Positions 1-4,426 of a stretch of DNA of 5,769 nucleotides are shown here, piece after piece. The translations under genes were made by a program, and so were the position numbers. The notes under the pieces are model-generated. The model worked only from the letters and a program-made list of their open reading frames with translations. It was not told the origin of the DNA and searched no databases. The first letter of the stretch is position 1, and each line of letters begins with the position of its first letter. Source of the stretch: Candidatus Saccharimonadota bacterium (GTDB lineage Bacteria > Patescibacteriota > Saccharimonadia > Saccharimonadales > SLHW01); assembly GCA_007135955.1 (NCBI GenBank), contig SLHW01000056.1, positions 1 to 5,769 on the forward strand, in the 5' to 3' direction.

Positions 1-13
1 ATATTATAGGGGT

Positions 14-38
14 AGCACTTATGAATAAAAAAAGTGCT
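14..38. repeat. Small inverted repeat (hairpin)
   Basis: A perfect 7-bp stem (14-20 with 32-38) encloses an A-rich 11-base loop. An A-rich stretch follows on the plus strand, which reads as a U-rich stretch ahead of it on the minus strand. The role is unclear. The loop holds the ATG of a possible 23-codon ORF (21-92). Confidence 0.4.
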
Positions 39-59
39 CAAAAACAAAAACGCATCTGT

Positions 60-86
60 AACAACGGCTTCTCGCAAGCCGTTGTT
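60..86. repeat. 11-bp perfect hairpin
   Basis: The stem 60-70 pairs perfectly with 76-86 around a 5-base loop. No U-tract follows on the plus strand. On the minus strand a T-rich stretch (TTTTTGTTTTTG) starts about 9 bases past the stem. It could therefore be a weak minus-strand terminator or a structured part of a small transcript. Confidence 0.5.
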
Positions 87-139
87 CCATAAAGAAACAC
101 CAACACAATTCTCCTCAAAAATCTCAAAAACTTCGCCGT

Positions 140-180
140 CACACCATCCAAAAACAGGATGGTGTGTTTAATTTTTGTCT
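140..180 (+). terminator. Intrinsic terminator
   Basis: A perfect 10-bp GC-containing stem (140-149 with 157-166) and a 7-base loop are followed at once by a T-rich tract (167-180). This is the classic form of a rho-independent terminator on the plus strand. It probably ends a transcript that enters from the left edge or starts near base 14. On the minus strand a shorter T-run lies about 8 bases past the stem, so weak two-way action is possible. Confidence 0.7.
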
Positions 181-660
181 TTGTTTTATATAAAAAATCA
201 CTAACCGCTAAAAAGTACCAGATTCTACTAGTACCGTTATTGATAGAGTTAATGAGTCAATCGCTGAGGTCTCGAGCGCAAAAAGTTCTCCAATGATCTG
301 CCTGCCCTCGTTGTAACCGACTAGCATGCAGGGTGGACGATGAGGCCAAAGGCCTTATTAGAGCCGCGCTTGCAGGGTGTAATATTCGCTTATACAAAAA
401 GGATTACCCTAGGCGGCCAATTTCCGTAAGGAGGCTAATGCAAGAGCATGATAATTAAAAATGAGTTGCGCATGCCCAGAGCAGCAATGTAAGCGCTACA
501 ATGGGACCAATGCCGACGATATGCCGGCTACAAGCGCAGCAAACAACACATTAGCCAGTCATTTGAGCAAACCGATATTAAACCAAGCAACAAAATACAT
601 GGCATATCAGCAAAAGCCTGTATAAAAATTGTCGAAGTAGCCCGGATCATTGTTGATGTT
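181..660. other. 480 bases with no intact gene; possible gene remnant on the minus strand
   Basis: No frame on either strand stays open for a convincing gene. Two minus-strand stretches look protein-like. One, read from ATG 600-598, gives a hydrophobic sequence with a TGA at 561-559 and a TAG at 498-496; its best part, LANVLFAALVAGISSALVPL, resembles a membrane helix. The other is a 39-codon ORF (327 down to 208) with an ordinary amino-acid mix. They lie in different frames, which is what a decayed membrane-protein gene would look like, but chance is not excluded. The plus strand has a strong AAGGAGG at 428-434, followed only by tiny ORFs. A 9-base direct repeat (TGCAGGGTG) occurs at 327-335 and 370-378, and an 8-bp stem with a 2-base bulge joins 374-383 to about 404-411. 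Confidence 0.3.
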
Positions 661-750
661 GAGGTTTCGAATTAAGATAAAACGGCAACACATATCAAGT
701 GTATTGCAGTATCGCCAATCTGCACGAAAGCTACTCTAAGGACATTTTTG

Positions 751-779
751 TTGACCTCTGTTGATATTTTTGCTAGCAT
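751..779 (+). promoter_or_regulatory. Sigma-70-type promoter for the infC operon
   Basis: A -35 box TTGACC (751-756) and a -10 box TAGCAT (774-779) are separated by 17 bases. A TG at 771-772 makes this an extended -10 promoter. Transcription should start near 786, giving a leader of about 37 bases before the proposed infC start. That leader is too short for the large ribosomal-protein-binding leaders seen upstream of infC in Bacillus. Confidence 0.7.
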
Positions 780-807
780 AAAGCATTGAATCAGCGAGAA
801 GTTTAAG

Positions 808-813
808 AAGGAG
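808..813 (+). promoter_or_regulatory. Shine-Dalgarno site that sets the infC start
   Basis: AAGGAG lies 9 bases before an in-frame ATC at 823. It is about 93 bases before the first in-frame ATG (907) and 27 bases before the only in-frame CTG (841), so it cannot serve those codons. The upstream in-frame stop TGA at 787-789 rules out a longer protein. Confidence 0.7.
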
Positions 814-822
814 AAAACACTC

Positions 823-1332
823 ATCGACAAGAAAACTCGCCTGAATGAACGAATTCGGGCACGTGAAGTACGCGTTATAGATGACTCTGGCAACCAGCTA
901 GGAGTCATGTCCAAGCAGGATGCTATAGATGAAGCACGGCGCGCTGGCCTAGATCTTGTCGAAGTATCTCCAAACGCTGATCCGCCTGTAGCGAAAATTG
1001 TTGATTGGGGTAAGTACAACTACCAAAAAACCAAGCAACAACAGAAAAACAAGCGGAAAAACAAAGTCAACGAGCTAAAGCAAATGCGCTTAGGACTCAA
1101 GATTGGCGACCATGACCTAGATGTAAAACTGCGTAAGATTCAAACATTTCTAGACGCTGGCAGCAAGGTCAAGGTGACCGTTTTCTATCGAGGAAGAGAA
1201 AACGCTCACAAAGAACTCGGTTTTCAGCTAGCTGAACGAGTCATAGAAGCCCTCGGCGAAGACATTACTGTCGAACAAAAACCACAGCTTGCCGGTCGAC
1301 AACTACATTTCGTCATACGAAAAACCGGTTAA
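823..1332 (+). CDS. infC: Translation initiation factor IF-3 (apparent AUC start)
   Basis: IF-3 binds the 30S subunit, blocks early joining of 50S and checks the start codon and initiator tRNA. The 169-residue product matches the usual family length. The N-domain (about residues 1-75) includes the conserved run LNERIRAREVRVID and LDLVEVSPNADPPVAKIVDWGKY. A basic linker rich in K and Q (about 65-85) leads to the C-domain (about 86-169), with KIGDHDLDVKLRKI, VTVFYRGRE and QLAGRQLHFVIRK. I extended the start upstream of ATG 907 because the 28 codons before it encode the conserved IF-3 N-terminus. The only codon well placed for the AAGGAG site is ATC 823. Non-AUG starts (AUU in E. coli) are the known basis of IF-3 self-regulation, so AUC fits. 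It is first in an operon with rpmI and rplT, 44 bases upstream of rpmI. The function is certain; the exact start codon is an inference. Confidence 0.95.
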   Translation: MDKKTRLNERIRAREVRVIDDSGNQLGVMSKQDAIDEARRAGLDLVEVSPNADPPVAKIVDWGKYNYQKTKQQQKNKRKNKVNELKQMRLGLKIGDHDLDVKLRKIQTFLDAGSKVKVTVFYRGRENAHKELGFQLAERVIEALGEDITVEQKPQLAGRQLHFVIRKTG

Positions 1333-1376
1333 CATCTGTTATCATAGCAACAAGTAAGTAAAGCGGAGAGTATAGT

Positions 1377-1574
1377 ATGCCAAAGCAAAAAACCCATAGC
1401 GGCAGCAAAAGTCGTATCAAGATTACCAAAACCGGTAAAGTACTGCGTGGCAATGCCGGAAAAAACCATTTATTACAGAAGAAAAGCACTGCTCGTAAGC
1501 GACGCCTGAGTATTGCCAGCCCTGTTGAGGGAAAAAGAGCCGTAAACGCAAAGCGAAAACTAGGCCTTAAGTAA
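1377..1574 (+). CDS. rpmI: 50S ribosomal protein bL35
   Basis: This small basic protein of the large subunit has 65 residues, the normal family length. The start MPKQKTHSGSKSRIKITKTG and the downstream GKNHLLQKKS and RKRRLS segments are typical of bL35, which has conserved K-T-x-x-(A/S)-x-K-R near the N-terminus. A GGAG-like Shine-Dalgarno site lies about 8 bases before the ATG, within 1360-1368. It sits between infC and rplT, the common bacterial order. The gap to rplT is 25 bases, so the three genes are very likely one transcript. I see no separate promoter here. Confidence 0.97.
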   Translation: MPKQKTHSGSKSRIKITKTGKVLRGNAGKNHLLQKKSTARKRRLSIASPVEGKRAVNAKRKLGLK

Positions 1575-1599
1575 GAGAGAGTCAAAGGAGAACCATTAT

Positions 1600-1941
1600 A
1601 TGCGAGTAAAAAGAGGAGTCACTTCGCACAAGCGACACCAAAAGATCCGTAAAGCTACCAAAGGGATGACCCGAGCTAACCGCTCTAGCATCAAACGCGG
1701 CAAACAAGCTGTCACACGAGCGCTGCAGTATTCTTACCGAGACCGACGCAATCGAAAGCGTGATTTTCGTAGTCTGTGGAATACTCGCATCAACGCCGCT
1801 GCTCGAGAAAACGGCACAACATACAGCAAGTTGATAGCCGGACTAAAGAAAGCCAGCATCTCGCTAGATCGCAAAATACTGGCTGAACTCGCCGTCAATG
1901 AACCAAAAGCTTTTGCAGAAGTCGTCAAAAAAGCAAAATAA
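1600..1941 (+). CDS. rplT: 50S ribosomal protein bL20
   Basis: bL20 binds 23S rRNA early in 50S assembly. In E. coli and Bacillus it also represses its own operon by binding the mRNA. The product has 113 residues, a few short of the usual 117-119, with the loss at the C-terminus. The basic N-terminal extension (MRVKRGVTSHKRHQKIRKATKG) and the globular domain with YRDRRNRKRDFRSLWNTRINAA, YSKLIAGLKKASISLDRKILAELA are diagnostic. AAAGGAG lies 9 bases before the ATG. It is the last gene of the operon: the perfect palindrome at 1959-1994 starts 18 bases after the stop. No bL20 operator of the known kind can be picked out by eye in this operon. Confidence 0.97.
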   Translation: MRVKRGVTSHKRHQKIRKATKGMTRANRSSIKRGKQAVTRALQYSYRDRRNRKRDFRSLWNTRINAAARENGTTYSKLIAGLKKASISLDRKILAELAVNEPKAFAEVVKKAK

Positions 1942-1958
1942 AACTAGCTGGATAATAC

Positions 1959-1994
1959 TAAAAGACCCTTGTCAGATCTGACAAGGGTCTTTTA
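1959..1994. terminator. Bidirectional terminator between rplT and rnpB
   Basis: This is a perfect 36-bp palindrome with no mismatch, centred between 1976 and 1977. The GC-rich middle of each arm is flanked by A-runs on the left and T-runs on the right, so each strand yields a strong hairpin ending in a U-tract. It ends the infC operon on the plus strand. On the minus strand it lies directly past the 3' end of rnpB. Confidence 0.9.
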
Positions 1995-1997
1995 TTT

Positions 1998-2372
1998 GCA
2001 CTAGGCAACGAATAAGCCGGGTTCTGTCTAGTCTGACCATCTATCTACGCTAACTGTTGCCAGTAAGCTTAAGCGGATAATCGACAATCTGGCGGGAACC
2101 AGTCCACCGGTGGTGGCTCATTGCCTCCTTGCAGCCGACAGGGTTTACCTCTCCCGATAGTCACCTACCGGGACTGTGAGCTTTTGCCTCACTCGTTTCA
2201 CCTTTTCCGTCGGTGCGAAGCACCACGGTAGTTTCGTTTCTGTGGCACTTTCCCTAGGATTGCTCCCGGTTGCTGTTAGCAACTGTCGCTCCCTATGCTG
2301 CCCGGACTTTCCTCCCTAGTGCACCTCGCAAAAGCGATGTGCGCCGGGGCGGTCAGATACCTTGCCTAGCGC
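1998..2372 (-). ncRNA. rnpB: RNase P RNA, bacterial type A
   Basis: This is the catalytic RNA that removes 5' leaders from tRNA precursors. On the minus strand the hallmark GAGGAAAGTCCGGGC (2314-2300) and ACAGAACCCGGCTTA (2027-2013) form the P4 core. The ends pair as P1 (2372-2362 with 2008-1998, 11 bp including one G-U pair). A hairpin at 2344-2319 fits P3. AGGTGAAAC and GGTAAACCC fit the J11/12 region and the L15 loop that binds the tRNA CCA end; a hairpin at 2228-2207 fits P12. The length of about 375 matches type A. The predicted transcription start from the adjacent promoter falls on the first base of P1, and the shared palindromic terminator follows the last. RNase HI lies just upstream, so two RNA-processing functions are adjacent. 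Confidence 0.97.
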
Positions 2373-2379
2373 AGGGGTT

Positions 2380-2409
2380 ATTATGCCTATGTGTTTGGTT
2401 GTGCGTCAA
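2380..2409 (-). promoter_or_regulatory. Promoter of rnpB, inside the end of the RNase HI gene
   Basis: On the minus strand a -35 box TTGACG (2409-2404) and a -10 box CATAAT (2385-2380) are separated by 18 bases. The start is predicted at about 2372, the first base of RNase P helix P1. The -35 box is part of the last coding codons of the fusion gene, and its stop codon (2389-2387) lies in the spacer. rnpB can therefore be transcribed apart from that gene. Confidence 0.7.
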
Positions 2410-3079
2410 GTACTTTGTTGACTTCTGCGTCAGCAAGTTTATTCATTTCTCGTGGCACATGCGTAAATGTCACCTGTTGAAATGCAGGTAGCAAATCCTT
2501 AATCGCTTGATGAATAGGCCACAAATCACGGTTTTTTACTTTGAATGTGCCTTTCATCTGATTAACCACTAGTAAACTATCGAGGTAAATATCAACTTCT
2601 CGAGCACCGATTGCCTTGGCCTTTTCTAAGCCTAGCTTCACTGCCTGATATTCCGCTTGGTTGTTGGTGGTAATCCCGAGGTATTCCCCGCTTTGCTGTA
2701 GTATTTGCTCGTTCTCATCGTATAACACGTAGCCGCTCGCCGACGGGCCGGGATTACCCCTAGAGCCACCGTCTGCATAGAGTACAACTTTTTTTGCAGC
2801 TGGAGGTATGTTGCTTGACTTTGGTTTAGCTGCAGTTGTATCGGCGTATTGCAGCGCTAGTTCATCTATAGTACTAGCCAGTCGCTTGTCTTTGTCAGTT
2901 ATAGCATCTTCATCGTGCGTCTTGAGCCAAAACTCTACGATATTGTAGACATTCTTCCACTCTGGATGGTGCTGTTGCTCTTCAGCTACGTCAGCTACTT
3001 CTGCCATAAAAGAAAACGCCTCAGCGAAGTCGTCAAAAATAAATTTTTTGTATAATTTTCCATTTTTTTCTTGCCACAT
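2387..3079 (-). CDS. Fusion of pterin-4a-carbinolamine dehydratase-like domain and RNase HI
   Basis: The 230-residue product joins two domains. Residues 1-75 match pterin-4a-carbinolamine dehydratase (PCD/DCoH): FDDFAEAFSFMAEVADVAEE, then HHPE (37-40) and the THD segment (54-56), which carry the three histidines that form the PCD active site, and TDKDKRLA. The usual first helix is missing. A linker rich in A, K and P (about 80-96) follows. Residues 97-225 are RNase HI, which cuts RNA in RNA-DNA hybrids: YADGGSRGNPG (D103), NNQAEY (E143), LDS (D167), HVPREMNKLAD (H207, D217), so the metal-binding carboxylates are complete. Two in-frame TAG/CGT codons just upstream fix ATG 3079 as the first possible start. 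There is no Shine-Dalgarno site; a -10 box lies 8 bases upstream, so the mRNA is probably leaderless. A role for the first domain in pterin chemistry is not shown; it could act as a dimer-forming module. Confidence 0.9.
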   Translation of the reverse strand: MWQEKNGKLYKKFIFDDFAEAFSFMAEVADVAEEQQHHPEWKNVYNIVEFWLKTHDEDAITDKDKRLASTIDELALQYADTTAAKPKSSNIPPAAKKVVLYADGGSRGNPGPSASGYVLYDENEQILQQSGEYLGITTNNQAEYQAVKLGLEKAKAIGAREVDIYLDSLLVVNQMKGTFKVKNRDLWPIHQAIKDLLPAFQQVTFTHVPREMNKLADAEVNKVLDAQPNT

Positions 3080-3087
3080 ACGCTATC

Positions 3088-3116
3088 AGTATAAAGATTT
3101 TAAAGAGTAAAGTCTA
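3088..3116 (-). promoter_or_regulatory. Promoter of the dehydratase-RNase HI gene, leaderless type
   Basis: On the minus strand, TAGACT (3116-3111) and TATACT (3093-3088) are 17 bases apart. The -10 box ends 8 bases before the ATG, so transcription should begin at about 3081-3079, giving a leader of 0-2 bases. No terminator separates it from the upstream tRNA, so read-through from the tRNA is also possible. Confidence 0.6.
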
Positions 3117-3131
3117 AAGAATTAAGTAGAT

Positions 3132-3207
3132 TGGTCAGGGTGAGAGGACTTGAACCTCCGATCTCGCGACCCCCAGCCGCGCGCTTTACCAACTAAGCTA
3201 CACCCTG
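3132..3207 (-). tRNA. tRNA-Pro (anticodon GGG)
   Basis: On the minus strand a complete 76-base cloverleaf can be drawn. The acceptor stem CAGGGTG (3207-3201) pairs with CACCCTG (3142-3136). The D-arm is GCTT...AAGC. The anticodon arm is CGCGG/TCGCG, closed by one G-U pair, with loop CTGGGGG, so the anticodon is GGG. The T-arm is GAGG-TTCAAGT-CCTC. The C1-G72 pair and A73 are typical of bacterial tRNA-Pro. The CCA end is encoded (3134-3132). It would read CCC and CCU codons. No clear promoter is visible upstream. Confidence 0.96.
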
Positions 3208-3227
3208 TTAATTAATACTTCACGGTC

Positions 3228-3281
3228 ACCTTCCGCGACCCCGAAACTTACGCGACTGAAAACAAGTTTTCATCGGAAGGT
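3228..3281. other. Predicted structured element next to tRNA-Pro
   Basis: Bases 3228-3235 pair perfectly with 3274-3281 (8 bp). Inside lie a GCG/CGC helix and a hairpin of GAAAAC with GTTTTC (3258-3263 with 3266-3271, extendable by one pair). Right after it, ATTGCC pairs with GGCAAT around a 3-base loop (about 3294-3306). These helices form part of the 300-base noncoding gap 3208-3507. The family and the transcribed strand are unknown. Confidence 0.35.
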
Positions 3282-3311
3282 TTCCTTGCAAATTGCCGCT
3301 GGCAATCTTCA

Positions 3312-3343
3312 CCCCAGCCGTGTGCAGATGCCGCCTAAGCTAC
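3312..3343 (-). repeat. Fragment resembling the 5' half of tRNA-Pro
   Basis: Two 9-base blocks of the adjacent tRNA-Pro recur here on the same strand and in the same order. GTAGCTTAG (3343-3335, tRNA copy 3201-3193) covers the D-arm start. CGGCTGGGG (3320-3312, tRNA copy 3179-3171) covers the anticodon. The spacing is 14 against 13 bases. The 3' half of the tRNA is not recognisable, so this is not a working tRNA. It is either a decayed partial copy or part of a tRNA-mimicking RNA. Confidence 0.45.
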
Positions 3344-3374
3344 GCCTTAGGAAATTAATCCTGGCCATACATAG

Positions 3375-3507
3375 GGTGCCGGAGAGCAGTGTGACAACCT
3401 GGCATAATCTCCAGGTGGGTGTTCGCACGGTAGCACCACGGTGTTACACGAATATTGAACTCCCTAATGATAGGTATTCAGATTATCATTAAACCGTCTC
3501 CGGCACT
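3375..3507 (+). ncRNA. Predicted multi-branched structured RNA, unknown family
   Basis: A perfect 10-bp closing helix joins 3376-3385 to 3497-3506, plus a G-U pair at 3375/3507. Inside are a helix 3389-3395 with 3443-3449 (7 bp, one G-U), a hairpin 3397-3402 with 3411-3416, a small GTG-TTCG-CAC hairpin (3419-3428) and an 8-bp hairpin 3465-3472 with 3484-3491. The two G-U pairs hold only if the plus strand is transcribed; they become A-C mismatches on the minus strand. No plus-strand promoter is convincing. If read on the minus strand instead, it would be a 3' UTR structure that begins right after the protease stop codon. It fits no riboswitch or housekeeping RNA that I recognise. Confidence 0.45.
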
Positions 3508-4158
3508 TTACAGTATAAGAGACAAAACCGCTGGGCCCAATATCAATTCTGCAAGCCAAATAATTATAGTGAATAATATCGGAGCTATCGTACCAATAAG
3601 CAAGAAGAAAAACAGCAAGAAGCCAATCAATCCATACGATTCAATAGTTGCCATAGCTCGCCTTAGCCCATCTGGTGCAAACGCATAAAGCACACGTGAG
3701 CCATCCAATGGCGGAAATGGAATCATATTAAAAACAAAGAAGCCGAGGTTTACAAACACAAACAGCGCCATCATCTCTACCATAATCAGTGATGCACTAT
3801 CAGCAAATAGACGAATAAATAGGCCGGCGATGCCTGCAAGCACTAGGTTGGTCAGCGGTCCAGCAAATGCTACCATCGCAGCACCGTATTCGTCATGACG
3901 AAGCCGCGCAGGATTAAACGGAACCGGCTTTGCAGCACCCAATATCGGCGCACCAGACAAAAATAACACTAGCGGCATCACGATAGTTAGCATCGGATCT
4001 ATATGTCGCAAGGGGTTAAGCGACACCCTGCCCTGTAAATATGCCGTGTCATCACCCAGCCAATGCGACGTATAAGCGTGCATCGCCTCATGTAGCGTAA
4101 TCGATACAAGGATCGACACTATCACGACAATGATCGAAATAACTCCTGGATCTAACAT
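3508..4158 (-). CDS. Site-2-protease-like M50 family zinc metalloprotease, membrane bound
   Basis: The 216-residue protein is a small intramembrane protease of the M50B (Rv1735/YwhC-like) kind, which cuts membrane proteins within or near the lipid bilayer. The first membrane segment (about 6-24) runs into HEAMH (23-27), the zinc-binding HExxH. The last zinc ligand is D152 in NMIPFPPLDG (144-153), the second family signature. LQGRVSLNPLRHIDP, GAAKPVPFNP and AFAGPLTN are also typical. Further hydrophobic segments lie at about 55-70, 95-120, 123-148 and 175-213. There is no PDZ domain. The substrate is unknown. I chose ATG 4158 because homologs begin close to this helix; the frame stays open back to 4347, but the extra 63 residues look non-native. 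An extended -10 box ends 9 bases before this ATG and there is no Shine-Dalgarno site. An alternative start is ATG 4221. Confidence 0.92.
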   Translation of the reverse strand: MLDPGVISIIVVIVSILVSITLHEAMHAYTSHWLGDDTAYLQGRVSLNPLRHIDPMLTIVMPLVLFLSGAPILGAAKPVPFNPARLRHDEYGAAMVAFAGPLTNLVLAGIAGLFIRLFADSASLIMVEMMALFVFVNLGFFVFNMIPFPPLDGSRVLYAFAPDGLRRAMATIESYGLIGFLLFFFLLIGTIAPILFTIIIWLAELILGPAVLSLIL

Positions 4159-4167
4159 ACCAATAGC

Positions 4168-4176
4168 AGTATACCA
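4168..4176 (-). promoter_or_regulatory. Extended -10 promoter of the M50 protease gene, leaderless type
   Basis: TGG-TATACT (4176-4168, minus strand) is an extended -10 box ending 9 bases before the ATG at 4158. The predicted start is about 4161, leaving a leader of only about 3 bases. The -35 is weak (TTGGTG, 19 bases upstream), which an extended -10 can offset. Confidence 0.55.
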
Positions 4177-4288
4177 GCAACCAACATCACCCCACCAAAA
4201 AAGCTCTAATACATCTATCATCCCAAAATCACACTTTTCTTCCCTGTAAGGTCCGACCTTTAAAGGGGCGGGGGGCTGTGATTTATAT

Positions 4289-4316
4289 AGAAATACTTGA
4301 CGCGTCAAGTATTTCT
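4289..4316. promoter_or_regulatory. 28-bp perfect palindrome, possible operator
   Basis: This is a fully symmetric sequence centred between 4302 and 4303 with core CTTGACGCGTCAAG. It lies in the 268-base divergent gap between the M50 protease gene and the membrane protein gene, 131 bases from the protease start and 111 bases from the other start. It lacks U-tracts, so it is a poor terminator. A two-fold symmetric site in a divergent promoter region fits a dimeric regulator, but a cruciform or recombination site is possible. A TTGACG -35-like box is present on both strands. A second 6-bp inverted repeat lies at 4324-4343. Confidence 0.45.
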
Positions 4317-4410
4317 CTGTGTTCACTTGCAGGTTAACAAGTGGCACTCAGCGACCTTCGCCATTCACCAGATAAGCTTCGACTTTTTTAACAGCAACAC
4401 CAACTACTAG

Positions 4411-4419
4411 TGTTACACT
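4411..4419 (+). promoter_or_regulatory. Extended -10 promoter of the membrane protein gene, leaderless type
   Basis: TGT-TACACT (4411-4419) is an extended -10 box. Transcription should begin at about 4426-4427, on or just before the second of three in-frame ATG codons (4421, 4427, 4436). A TTAACA (4388-4393) could be a -35, but its 20-base spacing is long. No Shine-Dalgarno site precedes any of the three ATGs. Confidence 0.5.
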
Positions 4420-4426
4420 TATGTAT

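Noticed and set aside
499..603. UGA read as glycine in the hydrophobic minus-strand frame
   Set aside because: All intact genes in the window lack internal UGA and use GGN for glycine. The UGA here is better taken as a real stop in a remnant or in noncoding sequence.
672..1019. 115-codon minus-strand ORF across the infC promoter
   Set aside because: It is antisense to the infC promoter and N-terminus, both of which are well supported. It has no promoter or ribosome site of its own.
3397..3416. TPP-riboswitch-like hairpin on the minus strand
   Set aside because: The hairpin only partly resembles the TPP P4/P5 segment. The CUGAGA motif is absent and no thiamine gene is nearby.
3417..3445. T-box-like string in the structured element
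   Set aside because: A resemblance to the conserved T-box sequence needs inserted bases. There is no specifier-bearing stem I, and no aminoacyl-tRNA synthetase or amino-acid gene lies downstream.
3286..3492. 68-codon plus-strand open frame
   Set aside because: It lies over the predicted RNA helices and the tRNA-like fragment, has no Shine-Dalgarno site or promoter and has unremarkable composition. It is better explained as a chance open frame in structured RNA sequence.
4159..4347. 63-residue N-terminal extension of the M50 protease
   Set aside because: The extension covers the 28-bp palindrome and the promoter, and has no membrane-protein features. The protease family normally begins near the first helix, which fits ATG 4158.
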